From contig CAKSWY010000023.1 in the NCBI GenBank assembly GCA_934513685.1, positions 1-41,280 on the forward strand: 41,280 nt of DNA, given 5' to 3'. The translations under genes and the position numbers were made by a program. Source of the DNA: an uncultured Oscillospiraceae bacterium (lineage in GTDB: Bacteria; Bacillota; Clostridia; Oscillospirales; Ruminococcaceae). Of the stretch, positions 24,164 through 31,762 are shown piece after piece. Under the pieces are notes generated by a model. That model was not told the DNA's origin and did no database searches. It was given only the letters and a program-made list of their open reading frames with translations. How positions within the stretch are numbered: position 1 is the stretch's first letter; each line of letters begins with the position of its first letter.

Positions 24164-26197
24164 TCACCGCCGAACGATGCGGTAATACACCCGGGCGGTG
24201 AACCGGTAGATCAGGTAATACACCACGGTGAATACTAAAGCCACCGCAGCGGCGCAGGCAACAAACAGGGGCAGGTTGTTCAGCGAAAGGGCCTTCAGCA
24301 GCCGGTGCATCATGGGCATGGCGGCCGCAAGGTGCAGCAGGGCGGCGGCCAGCGGCAGGAAGAACACCAGACGGGTCTGGGTGCGGATGGTGGCCTGTAC
24401 CTCGACGGGGCCCATGCCCACCTTCTGCAGAATGAGGAAGCGGTCGCGGTCGTCCCAGCCCTCGCTCACCTGCTTGTAGTAGATGATGAGCACCATGGCC
24501 GTGAGGAACAGGATGCCCAAGAACAGCCCCAGGAAGAGGAACCCGCCGTACAGGGTGTAGATGTTGCTTCGTCCCTCGGCGCGGCCGTCAACCCATACGC
24601 CGGTGAGGGCGGCTGTGCCAAAATGAATGGCTGTGGAAAGGCGGACCGATTCGCCCGGGCGATTGCTGCGCAGAACGTCCAGCAGCTGGGTCACGTAGGC
24701 GGCCTGATCCTCTTCGCTCATGCCGGGCGTATTGAAGGTGACGCAGCTGATGTACTGGCTGGCGTCGCCGCCGTAGGCCTCATTCTGGGCCTGATACAGC
24801 TGCTCCAATGCAGTCTGGTCCGGCACCACCAGCCCGGCAATGCCGGCTAGATAGGTGGTGTACTTGCTGGGGGTAAAGTTTTCGGCTGAATCGACCACCT
24901 GCCAGGTCTGGCCCGCTAGGGTGAAGGTTTTGGGAAGGGTGGAATTTTTCTCGTAGGCCAGTACCTGCCCGGGCTGCAGCGTCACGGCCTGGCCACTGAG
25001 GGCCTCGTACTGCTCGGCGGTGATGCAGAACAGCTGCACCAGGCTGGCGCTGCTGCCGGAAAAGTTCAGGGCGCTGCCCTCCTGGATGACGGTGAAGCCC
25101 AGCCCGGCGTAGGCCTGAACCACGTCTGGGGCAAGGCCGCGCCGGTTCAGGTCCTCCCGGGCGATGGCCTCGCTGGCCGGGGCGTCGGCCTCGGCGCTTT
25201 CCAGCGTGTTTTCATAGGTGTAAATGGAGAAATCGGCGGGGTACCGGTCGCGCAGAACGCCCTCCATGCCGCTGTACAGTGTGAGGGTCCCGGCCAGCAT
25301 CACCAGCACCATGGTGGACAGAATGCATACGTTGGCCAGCCCCACGGCGTTCTGCTTCATGCGGTACAGCAGGCCGGAAACGGCGGTGAAGTGCTGGGGC
25401 TGGTAATAATAGCGCTTGTTTCGGCGCAGGGCCTTCAGCAGGGCCACGCTGCCAGCAGTGAACAGGCAGTAGGTGCCCAGAATCACCAGCAGCGCGGCCA
25501 GAAAAAACAGCAGAATGGCGGCGATGGGGTCCTTGCACAGAATGGCAATGGCGTAGCCGGAGCCAAGGCACACCAGACCGAGAAGGGTCAGGAACCAGCG
25601 GGTGCGGGGCTCCTGCTCACCGGCCTGCGCGCTTTTCAGCAGCTCAATGGGCTTTGTGCGCAGCACGCTGAACAGGTTGAAGGCCAGAATGAGCAGAAAC
25701 ACGAAGCACATCAGCAGCGCCGTGCTGCCCAGGGCCGGAACGCAGACGGCGGGGGAGTAGCTGACGGGGAACCGGACGATTTTGAGCAGCAGCAGGTAGG
25801 CCAGGCGGTTCAGCACAACGCCGCCCGCCAGGCTGCCCAGCAGGGCGGCGGCCAGAAGCAGCAGGCTTTCCCAGCCCATCACCCGGGCCAGATGGCGCTT
25901 CTCCAGGCCGAGAACGTTGAACAGCCCCAGCTCCCGCTTGCGGCGGCGCAGCAGAAAGCTGTTGGTGTAAAACAGAAACACCACCGCAAAAATGCCGATG
26001 ATGACGCTGCCCAGCGCCAGAAAGAGGTGCAGGATGTCGCCGCCGGGCACGGAATCGTTGCCGGCGTTGCGGGTGAGGGCGTCCATGATGTAAAACATGG
26101 CACCGGTGAGAATGCAGGTGAGAAGATACGGCAGGTACAGCTGCCGGTTTTTTCGGATGTTCCGGGCCGCCAGCCGCAGATAGAAGGCGTTAGACAT
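24164..26197 (-). CDS. BceB-like ABC transporter permease (FtsX-like)
   Basis: A 677-residue permease of the peptide-antibiotic resistance type. The N-terminal RLAARNIRKNRQLYLPYL start, clusters of membrane segments, a large extracellular region of about 200 residues (roughly 305-525) between two helices, and three C-terminal helices match the BceB ten-helix layout. The large loop is thought to bind the antibiotic or the lipid-linked target and to inform the partner kinase. The start is ATG 26197, 8 bases after GGAGG, overlapping the ATPase gene by 8 bases. With the ATPase, kinase and regulator next door it forms a complete module. The substrate (bacitracin, lantibiotic or other) is not shown. 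Confidence 0.9.
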   Translation of the reverse strand: MSNAFYLRLAARNIRKNRQLYLPYLLTCILTGAMFYIMDALTRNAGNDSVPGGDILHLFLALGSVIIGIFAVVFLFYTNSFLLRRRKRELGLFNVLGLEKRHLARVMGWESLLLLAAALLGSLAGGVVLNRLAYLLLLKIVRFPVSYSPAVCVPALGSTALLMCFVFLLILAFNLFSVLRTKPIELLKSAQAGEQEPRTRWFLTLLGLVCLGSGYAIAILCKDPIAAILLFFLAALLVILGTYCLFTAGSVALLKALRRNKRYYYQPQHFTAVSGLLYRMKQNAVGLANVCILSTMVLVMLAGTLTLYSGMEGVLRDRYPADFSIYTYENTLESAEADAPASEAIAREDLNRRGLAPDVVQAYAGLGFTVIQEGSALNFSGSSASLVQLFCITAEQYEALSGQAVTLQPGQVLAYEKNSTLPKTFTLAGQTWQVVDSAENFTPSKYTTYLAGIAGLVVPDQTALEQLYQAQNEAYGGDASQYISCVTFNTPGMSEEDQAAYVTQLLDVLRSNRPGESVRLSTAIHFGTAALTGVWVDGRAEGRSNIYTLYGGFLFLGLFLGILFLTAMVLIIYYKQVSEGWDDRDRFLILQKVGMGPVEVQATIRTQTRLVFFLPLAAALLHLAAAMPMMHRLLKALSLNNLPLFVACAAAVALVFTVVYYLIYRFTARVYYRIVRR

Positions 26198-26957
26198 TCT
26201 GCTCACCTCCGGTTGCGATCAGGGTGAGCGTATCCGCAATGCGCTGGTAGAAGGCGGCGCGGTCGGCCTCGCCGCGGTACAGCTGGTGGAAGAGCTTGCC
26301 GTCCTTGATGAACAGCACCCGGCGGGCGTGGCTGGCGGCCTTCACGCTGTGGGTGACCATGAGGATGGTCTGCCCCTGGGCGTTGACCTGATCCAGCAGG
26401 TTCAGCAGCTCATCGGTGGAGTGCGAGTCCAGCGCGCCGGTGGGCTCGTCCGCCAGAATCAGGCGGGGCTGGGTGATGAGAGCGCGGGCCACGGCGGCCC
26501 GCTGCTTCTGCCCGCCGGAGACCTCGTACGGGTGCTTTTTCAGCAGGGAAGAAATGGCCAGCAGTTTGGCCAGCGGCATCAGGCGGCGGTGCATCTCCTC
26601 ATAGGGCACGCGGGAGAGCACCAGCGGCAGATAGATGTTGTCCTCCAAAGTGAAGTTGTCCAGCAGGTTGAAGTCCTGAAAGACAAACCCGAGGTTTTCC
26701 CGCCGGAAGGCCGCCAATCGGGCTTCTGGAACGGCGGAAAGGTCCTTGCCGTCCAGCAGGATCTGCCCGGCGGTGGGCTTGTCCAGTGCGGCCAGCAGAT
26801 TCAACAGCGTGGTTTTGCCGGCGCCGCTTTCGCCCATGATGGCCACGTATTCGCTCGGCTCTACCGAAAAGGTCACGCCGGTCAGGGCCGGCACACGCAC
26901 CCCGCCAAAGCGGGTGGTGTAAACTTTTTGCAGGTCGTTTACTTGTAAAATGCTCAT
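26190..26957 (-). CDS. BceA-like ABC transporter ATPase
   Basis: A 255-residue ABC ATPase of the MacB/BceA group. It has Walker A GESGAGKTT (42-50), a Q-loop in FVFQDFNLLDNFT, the signature SGGQKQR, Walker B LILADEPTGALD and the H-loop MVTHS. It powers the adjacent permease. ATG 26957 is the first gene of the transporter transcription unit, 169 bases after the kinase gene. That gap contains an operator-like palindrome and a -10 element, so the ATPase and permease are probably made from their own inducible promoter. Confidence 0.93.
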   Translation of the reverse strand: MSILQVNDLQKVYTTRFGGVRVPALTGVTFSVEPSEYVAIMGESGAGKTTLLNLLAALDKPTAGQILLDGKDLSAVPEARLAAFRRENLGFVFQDFNLLDNFTLEDNIYLPLVLSRVPYEEMHRRLMPLAKLLAISSLLKKHPYEVSGGQKQRAAVARALITQPRLILADEPTGALDSHSTDELLNLLDQVNAQGQTILMVTHSVKAASHARRVLFIKDGKLFHQLYRGEADRAAFYQRIADTLTLIATGGEQNV

Positions 26958-27011
26958 GGCAAAGCCCCTCCTACGGGCTGCGCAAGGCCGCGCCCGGCGG
27001 CCTGTGATTGG

Positions 27012-27023
27012 CTGTGATCACAG
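27012..27023. promoter_or_regulatory. Palindrome near the bceA-like start site
   Basis: CTGTGATCACAG is a perfect 12-bp palindrome that lies just downstream of, and touches, the probable -10 hexamer TATTCT (minus strand, 27022-27027). It could be a second regulator site or the base of an mRNA leader; nothing else supports a choice. Confidence 0.35.
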
Positions 27024-27027
27024 AATA
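27022..27027 (-). promoter_or_regulatory. Probable -10 element of the bceAB-like promoter
   Basis: TATTCT on the minus strand about 65 bases before the ATPase start, without a good -35 box at 16-18 bases. This is expected for a promoter that depends on an activator bound upstream. Confidence 0.4.
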
Positions 27028-27081
27028 CCATCCGGCGGGGTGCCGCTGCCATCGATGCAGCTTACAAAAGGCGGGGCGTAC

Positions 27082-27097
27082 CTTACAGTTCTGTAAG
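27082..27097. promoter_or_regulatory. BceR-type operator
   Basis: A perfect inverted repeat, CTTACAG-N2-CTGTAAG, containing TTACA-N4-TGTAA, which equals the TNACA-N4-TGTAA consensus described for BceR-like regulators. It is centred about 60-65 bases upstream of the probable -10 of the ATPase-permease pair. A further half site CTTACA is at 27061-27066. The response regulator at 28146 is the natural candidate to bind here. Confidence 0.8.
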
Positions 27098-27126
27098 ATT
27101 CCGGGCTTTTTTATCAAAAAGCACCG

Positions 27127-28149
27127 TCATTCCACTTCCAGCACGGCGCTGGCCAGCCCCAGAAGGGCGCGGGTGCCCTGCCCGGGGCCGTCCGATTCCA
27201 GCCGCAGGCTGTGACCTAGGCGATCGGTGATCTGGCGGCACAGGTGAAGCCCAAGGCCGGTGCTGCCCTGATTCTGGCGGCCGCCCAGGCCGGTGTACCC
27301 CTGCTCGAACACCCGGGGAAGATCCTCCGGGCGGATGCCGCAGCCGCTGTCGGCGATGACCAGCGTAAGCGGGGCGTCCGGCTCCAGATACAGCCGCACG
27401 CCGCCCTCCCGGGTGTATTGCAGGGCGTTCATCAGCAGCTGGCCGAGAACGAACCCGAGCCATTTTTCATCGGTGAGCACGGTCACGTCGGTGGGAATGG
27501 CGAACTCCAGCGAAAGCCGCTTGTGCACAAACAGCGGGGCCAGCTGGCGCACCTGTGCCCGGGCGATGGGCTCCAGCGGGCAGCGGCGGATGACGTAATC
27601 GGTGGTGGGGCTGCCCAGCCGCTGGCAGGCCAGGGCCATCTGAACGTACTGCTCAATGCGGGTGAGCTGCACGCCCACCTCCCCGGGGTCCGGGGCGGGG
27701 CTTTGCAGCAAAAGCCGCATGGCGGCGATGGGCGTTTTGATCTGATGCGCCCACAGCTGGTAGTAGTCGTTCTGCTCGCGGCCACGGCGGCGCTCTTCCT
27801 GCACGGCGGCAATGCGCCGCTGTTCCAGTGCCAGTGCCAGCGCCTGATAGTCGGCCTCGGGCAGGCTGGCGGCCGGGGGAAAGTCCTGCGCATCCAGCGT
27901 GGGCAGCGGAAGAAGGGCCGCCAGCTGCCGGTGGCGGCGCACAAAGCGGGCAAAGCCGAACGCGCCCCAGCCGATCAGGCAGGCAAGGCACAGAAGGGCG
28001 GCATCTCGCAAAGGGGCGATGGGGGCGGCGTAAAGCCAGCAGAACACCGCGCACAGCCCCAGTGTGCCGAAGAAAAGCCCAAGCGCGGCCGCCTGAGTGT
28101 GCAGCCAGGCCAAAAACAGAGCAAATATGCTTTCTTGGTTCGGATTCAT
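27127..28149 (-). CDS. BceS-like intramembrane-sensing histidine kinase
   Basis: A 340-residue kinase with two N-terminal membrane helices (about 21-41 and 50-69) joined by a loop of only some eight residues. There is thus no extracellular sensor domain, the hallmark of BceS-type kinases that listen to their transporter. The phosphoacceptor is His135 in LWAHQIKTP. The ATP-binding domain shows NALQYT (N box), DSGCGI (G1), FEQGYTG and STGLGLHL (G2). ATG 28149 overlaps the regulator stop in an ATGA, so the pair is translationally coupled. Confidence 0.92.
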   Translation of the reverse strand: MNPNQESIFALFLAWLHTQAAALGLFFGTLGLCAVFCWLYAAPIAPLRDAALLCLACLIGWGAFGFARFVRRHRQLAALLPLPTLDAQDFPPAASLPEADYQALALALEQRRIAAVQEERRRGREQNDYYQLWAHQIKTPIAAMRLLLQSPAPDPGEVGVQLTRIEQYVQMALACQRLGSPTTDYVIRRCPLEPIARAQVRQLAPLFVHKRLSLEFAIPTDVTVLTDEKWLGFVLGQLLMNALQYTREGGVRLYLEPDAPLTLVIADSGCGIRPEDLPRVFEQGYTGLGGRQNQGSTGLGLHLCRQITDRLGHSLRLESDGPGQGTRALLGLASAVLEVE

Positions 28150-28817
28150 TCCACCAGATACCCCATTCCCTTTTTCGTCAGGATGAAATCGGCCAGGCCC
28201 AGCCCCTCCAGCTTGCGGCGCAGGCGGGCCACGTTTACCGTGAGGGTGTTTTCGTCCACATAGCAGTCGGTCTGCCACAGGCGGCTCATCAGGTCCTCCC
28301 GGCTCACGGTGCAGCCGCGGTTTTCCATGAGAATGCGCAGAATGCCAAATTCGTTTTTGGTCAGCTCGGCCCGGCGGCCGCCATAGGTCAGGCTGGCGCT
28401 GTCCAGATCCAGCACGGCGCCCCGGTGCTGGATCAGCCGCCCCTCACCGCCGAACTCGTAGGTGCGGCGCAGCAGCGCCTGAATTTTGGCCAGCAGCAGG
28501 TCCAGGTCAAAGGGCTTTGCAATAAAGTCATCGGCGCCCAGGCTCAGGGCCATGACCTGATTCAGATTGTCGGCGGCGGAGGAGAGGAAGATCACCGGAA
28601 CCCGGCTCACCTGGCGAATCTGGCTGCACCAGTGATAGCCGCTGTAACTGGGCAGCCGGATGTCCAGCAGCACCAGATGGGGCGCGGCGGCCACAAATTC
28701 TTCCAGCACATGGGCAAAGTCCCGGGCGCAGACGGCCTCATAACCCCAGCGTTCCAGTTGTTCCGCCACCAGGCGGGCGATGACCGGGTCATCCTCCACA
28801 ATAAAAATTTTATGCAC
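28146..28817 (-). CDS. BceR-like response regulator (OmpR/PhoB family)
   Basis: 223 residues: a receiver domain with acidic pocket VEDD (7-10), phosphoacceptor Asp52 in LVLLDIRLP and the KPF lysine. It is followed by a winged-helix DNA-binding domain (LTKNEFGIL, ENTLTVNVARLRRKLE, KKGMGYLVE). The start is GTG 28817, 6 bases after AAAGGAA, giving MHKIFIVEDD; a longer upstream open frame lacks a site. It probably activates the ATPase-permease genes through the palindrome at 27082-27097. Confidence 0.92.
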   Translation of the reverse strand: MHKIFIVEDDPVIARLVAEQLERWGYEAVCARDFAHVLEEFVAAAPHLVLLDIRLPSYSGYHWCSQIRQVSRVPVIFLSSAADNLNQVMALSLGADDFIAKPFDLDLLLAKIQALLRRTYEFGGEGRLIQHRGAVLDLDSASLTYGGRRAELTKNEFGILRILMENRGCTVSREDLMSRLWQTDCYVDENTLTVNVARLRRKLEGLGLADFILTKKGMGYLVE

Positions 28818-28946
28818 GATACGTTCCTTTCCAAAGTTCAAACGGGTTTTGCGCAGGTTCTCTGCAATCGGCGAAGTGATTCCGCCGGTGAATAACACGA
28901 AGGAAATCGGCGAATGGCTTCAGGCCGGGGCCTTATCGTTAATTTT

Positions 28947-28952
28947 ATTGTA
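28947..28952 (-). promoter_or_regulatory. Extended -10 promoter of the regulator-kinase pair
   Basis: TGC-TACAAT on the minus strand, about 130 bases before the regulator GTG, with a poor -35. It is divergent from the promoter at 29023. The 295-base divergent region holds these two promoters and nothing else I recognise. Confidence 0.5.
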
Positions 28953-29022
28953 GCACAAACCGGGGCAAAAGCGGAACCTGCGGCGTATTTGCGGGCAAAC
29001 CGGCGTGGACGGGGGCATTTTC

Positions 29023-29051
29023 TTGACGAACCGGGCGCAAAAGTATTATCC
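29023..29051 (+). promoter_or_regulatory. Promoter of the CPBP protease-tadA-fabG-like genes
   Basis: TTGACG at 29023-29028 with TATTAT (29044-29049, 15-base spacer) or TTATCC (29046-29051, 17-base spacer) as -10. The leader to the ATG at 29112 is about 55 bases. Confidence 0.55.
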
Positions 29052-29111
29052 TGAATAAGATTTATTCCGCGAGGTGCGGGCGCGGTACCACACGAACGAA
29101 AGGAGCCTTCC

Positions 29112-29987
29112 ATGGCGGGAACAAGCGATTCCACAAAAAGCCTGGCCGGGTTTGCGCGGGCCGCGGGCCTGTGCGGCATGGCGGCGGTGGGCTACCTGTT
29201 TGTGGCGGCGCTGATGGCGCTGGCCGCACCGGTCGGTCTGGGCGAAACCGGCGGGGTGCTGTATGCAGGGCTGGCCCAGTGCCTGGCGCTGCTGCTGCCG
29301 GGGGTTCTGGCGGCCAAAACCGGCGGCCTTCCTCGCGGCGGCCTACGCCCCGGCCCCAAGGGTGCGGTGCGGGCCTGGCTGCCGCTGTTTTTTGGGGCCG
29401 CGATGGCGGCGAACCTTCTGGCGGCGGGGCTGCGGCAGCTGGCGGGCACCAGCCCGGAGGTGACGGCCCTGCCCGCCGGCGGGGCGGCATTGGCAGCGGC
29501 CTGCCTGGTCAGCTGCCTGCTGCCTGCCCTGCTGGAGGAATGGCTGTTCCGCGGGGTGATGGAGGGGTTGCTGGCCCCCTATGGCGATGGGGCGGCCATT
29601 GTGGGGCAGGCAGTGCTGTTTGCCCTGCTGCACAGTGAGCCGGGCCAGTGCCTGACGGCGCTGGTGTGCGGGCTGGTGCTGGGGCTGCTGGCCCGGCGCG
29701 CCGGCAGCATCCGCCCCGGCGCGGCGCTGCATCTGGTGAACAACCTGCTGGCGTTTGCCAGCCAGTGGATGAACCAGTATGGCCCGGAGGGGGCGGCCCT
29801 GCTGCTGGAGCTTGTGCTGGCCGTGGGCGGCCCGGCCTGGGGGCTTTGGGCGCTTTGGTGCCGCCGCAAACGCCGCCCCGGCTGGGAGCGGCCGCTGCGC
29901 CCCGGCGTTGCCCCCTGGAAGCTGGCAGTGTGCCCGGCCTATGTGGTGGCCGCCGCGGCCCTGCTGGCCCGGCTGATCTTGCTTTGA
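29112..29987 (+). CDS. CPBP-family intramembrane glutamic endopeptidase
   Basis: A 291-residue, alanine- and leucine-rich polytopic membrane protein of the CAAX/Abi (CPBP) protease family. The three catalytic motifs are present and in order: EEWLFR (Glu142, Glu143, Arg147), FALLH (Phe170, His174) and HLVNN (His207, Asn211). There are about eight hydrophobic stretches. ATG 29112 has AAAGGAG 6 bases upstream. It is followed after 37 bases by tadA. Bacterial members are often linked to peptide maturation or self-immunity, but no bacteriocin gene is seen here, so the substrate is open. Confidence 0.88.
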   Translation: MAGTSDSTKSLAGFARAAGLCGMAAVGYLFVAALMALAAPVGLGETGGVLYAGLAQCLALLLPGVLAAKTGGLPRGGLRPGPKGAVRAWLPLFFGAAMAANLLAAGLRQLAGTSPEVTALPAGGAALAAACLVSCLLPALLEEWLFRGVMEGLLAPYGDGAAIVGQAVLFALLHSEPGQCLTALVCGLVLGLLARRAGSIRPGAALHLVNNLLAFASQWMNQYGPEGAALLLELVLAVGGPAWGLWALWCRRKRRPGWERPLRPGVAPWKLAVCPAYVVAAAALLARLILL

Positions 29988-30024
29988 AATTTTGCCGCAT
30001 GGCGCATAAAAAAGGAGAACCACT

Positions 30025-30537
30025 GTGACGGATGAAGAACTGATGCGGCTGGCCCTGGCCGAAGCCGACAAGGCCTTTGCCTTGGGCGAGGTGCCGGTGG
30101 GCGCGGTGGTGGCCAAGGACGGCCAGCCCATCGCCCTGGCCCACAACACCCGGGAGACCGAGAAAAACGCCACCCATCATGCGGAGCTTTTGGCCATTGA
30201 CCGGGCCTGCAAGACGCTGGGCGGCTGGCGGCTGTGGCAGTGCGAGCTGTTTGTAACGCTGGAGCCCTGCCCCATGTGCAGCGGGGCCATCATCAACAGC
30301 CGCCTGAAGCGGGTGGTGTATGGCGCAAAGGACCCGAAGGCCGGGTGCTGCGGCTCGCTGACCGACCTGTTTGCGCTGCCCTTCAACCACCATCCGGTGA
30401 TCGAGGGCGGCCTGCTGGAAGAGGAGGCTGCCCAACAGCTTCAGAAGTTTTTTGCGGCCCTGCGGGAAAAGCGCCAGCGGCTGAAGGAAGAAAAGCGGGC
30501 GGCCCGCCTGGAAATGGAGGAACAACACCATGAATAA
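30025..30537 (+). CDS. tadA: tRNA adenosine(34) deaminase
   Basis: A 170-residue deaminase that converts A34 of tRNA-Arg(ACG) to inosine. The zinc ligands and catalytic glutamate are in HAE (52-54) and PCPMC (81-85), with VPVGAVV before and GAKDPKAGCCGS after, as expected for TadA. The C-terminus is a charged helix. The start is GTG 30025, 7 bases after AAAAAGGAG. Its last 8 bases overlap the next gene, so the two are coupled. Full length. Confidence 0.94.
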   Translation: MTDEELMRLALAEADKAFALGEVPVGAVVAKDGQPIALAHNTRETEKNATHHAELLAIDRACKTLGGWRLWQCELFVTLEPCPMCSGAIINSRLKRVVYGAKDPKAGCCGSLTDLFALPFNHHPVIEGGLLEEEAAQQLQKFFAALREKRQRLKEEKRAARLEMEEQHHE

Positions 30538-31255
30538 GATCGTTTTGGTCACCGGCGGCAGCCGGGGCATTGGCGCCGCAACGGTGCAGGCCTTCGCCCA
30601 GGCGGGCTGCCGGGTGATTCTGAACTACAACAAAAGCGAGGCGGCGGCCCGGGCCATCGCCGATGCCTGGCCGGGGCAGGTGTTCCCGGTTCAGGCGGAC
30701 GTGAGCGACCCCGCCCAGGTGGAGGAGCTGTTCCGCCAGGCGGAGGCGCTGTGCGGCCCGGTGGAGGTGCTGGTGTGCAACGCGGGCCTGGCCCAGCAAA
30801 AGCTCTTTACCGATCTGACGGATGCGGACTGGGCGCGGATGATCGGCGTGCACCTGAGCGGGGCGTTTTATTGCTGCCGGCGGGCGCTGCCCGGGATGAT
30901 CCGCCGTAAGTGGGGCCGCATTCTCACGGTGAGCAGTATGTGGGGGCAGACCGGCGGCAGCTGCGAGGTGCACTACTCCGCCGCCAAGGCGGGGCTGATC
31001 GGCCTGACCAAGGCGCTGGCCAAGGAGGAAGGCCCCAGCGGAATTACCGTGAACTGCGTGGCCCCCGGCGTGGTGGAAACCGACATGATGGCGGGCTTTA
31101 CCGCCGAGGACAAGGCCGCCCTGGCGGAGGAGACCCCGGTGGGCCGCCTGGCCGCCCCGGAGGAGATCGCACAGACGCTGGTGTTCCTTGCGGGCGAAAA
31201 TGCCGGGTACATCACCGGGCAGGTGATCGGCCAGAACGGCGGCCTGGTGATCTGA
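30530..31255 (+). CDS. FabG-like short-chain dehydrogenase (3-oxoacyl-ACP reductase family)
   Basis: A 241-residue classical SDR: NADP-binding TGGSRGIG (8-15), NAG (84-86), catalytic Ser136, Tyr149 and Lys153 (YSAAK), and the GQVIGQNGG end typical of FabG. The usual active-site asparagine appears replaced by histidine (VHLSG, His108). It is expected to reduce 3-oxoacyl-ACP with NADPH, but it stands away from a fatty-acid cluster and may be a paralogue with another substrate. ATG 30530 lies inside the end of tadA, with GGAGG in the tadA 3' end. Confidence 0.85.
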   Translation: MNKIVLVTGGSRGIGAATVQAFAQAGCRVILNYNKSEAAARAIADAWPGQVFPVQADVSDPAQVEELFRQAEALCGPVEVLVCNAGLAQQKLFTDLTDADWARMIGVHLSGAFYCCRRALPGMIRRKWGRILTVSSMWGQTGGSCEVHYSAAKAGLIGLTKALAKEEGPSGITVNCVAPGVVETDMMAGFTAEDKAALAEETPVGRLAAPEEIAQTLVFLAGENAGYITGQVIGQNGGLVI

Positions 31256-31287
31256 GGGCTGGGTGTTCCCCGAACAAACGCATATCC

Positions 31288-31331
31288 ATCAGCCGGAAGA
31301 AAGCAGGTGCTTTACTCCGGCTGATTTTTTT
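31288..31331 (+). terminator. Terminator after the FabG-like gene
   Basis: A 10-bp perfect stem (31288-31297 and 31316-31325), an inner AAGCA/TGCTT pairing and a run of T from 31325 to 31331. It closes the CPBP-tadA-fabG-like unit 33 bases after the stop. Confidence 0.9.
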
Positions 31332-31352
31332 GCGCTGTTTTTTAAAATCCGC

Positions 31353-31381
31353 TTGACAGATATATTGAACCTCGATATACT
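31353..31381 (+). promoter_or_regulatory. Promoter of the PadR-DUF2812 operon
   Basis: TTGACA (31353-31358), 17-base spacer, TATACT (31376-31381). The spacer is A/T-rich and is itself one copy of a repeated operator-like sequence. Confidence 0.9.
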
Positions 31382-31416
31382 AAGAATCAAGATATATAGA
31401 ACCTCGATAGATCGAG
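31358..31416 (+). repeat. Repeated operator-like sequence at the PadR promoter
   Basis: Two 20-bp direct repeats, 31358-31377 and 31390-31409, differ by one base and start 32 bp apart, about three helical turns. The first fills the -35/-10 spacer, the second covers the start-site region. The second runs into a perfect inverted repeat CTCGAT-AG-ATCGAG (31403-31416). Placement over the core promoter fits a repressor site, most simply for the PadR protein encoded next. Confidence 0.7.
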
Positions 31417-31441
31417 ACGAGATAGAAAGGAGGCGGCCGCG

Positions 31442-31762
31442 ATGGAGGATCGGATCCGGCGGGTGTATGTGCCCATGACGGAAACCGGGTTTTACATCCT
31501 GTTCAGCCTGAAGCAGGAGCGGCACGGGTACAGCATCATTCAGTATGTGCGTCAGCTGACCGGCGGGCAGGTGGTGATCAGCGCGGGCACCATGTACGGC
31601 ACCCTTGCCAAAATGGAGAAGGATGGCCTGATCGTGTGCACCCGGGAGGAAGAAAAGCGCAAACTTTACCGGCAGACGCCGCTGGGGCAGGAAATTCTGG
31701 AGTTGGAACTGGCCCGCATCCAGCGCCTTTACAAAAACAGCAGGGGGGAGGAATGGTCATGA
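31442..31762 (+). CDS. PadR-family transcriptional regulator
   Basis: A 106-residue winged-helix regulator. The PadR signature is clear: GFYILFSLKQERHGYSIIQYV, then SAGTMYGTLAKMEKDGLIV, EEKRKLYRQTPLGQEIL and a C-terminal helix for dimer formation. PadR proteins usually repress their own operon and neighbouring genes. ATG 31442 follows AAAGGAGG by 9-10 bases. Its stop overlaps the DUF2812 start in an ATGA, the common PadR-DUF2812 pairing. Confidence 0.93.
   Translation: MEDRIRRVYVPMTETGFYILFSLKQERHGYSIIQYVRQLTGGQVVISAGTMYGTLAKMEKDGLIVCTREEEKRKLYRQTPLGQEILELELARIQRLYKNSRGEEWS

Noticed and set aside
27012..27023. A CRP-type site
   Set aside because: TGTGATCACA resembles a collapsed CRP half-site pair, but the spacing is wrong for CRP and catabolite control in Clostridia does not normally use it.
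29052..29111. A T-box-like GGTACC element ahead of the CPBP gene
   Set aside because: GCGCGGTACCACACG looks superficially similar to part of a T-box sequence, but the leader is too short for a T-box and no specifier or terminator stem is present.
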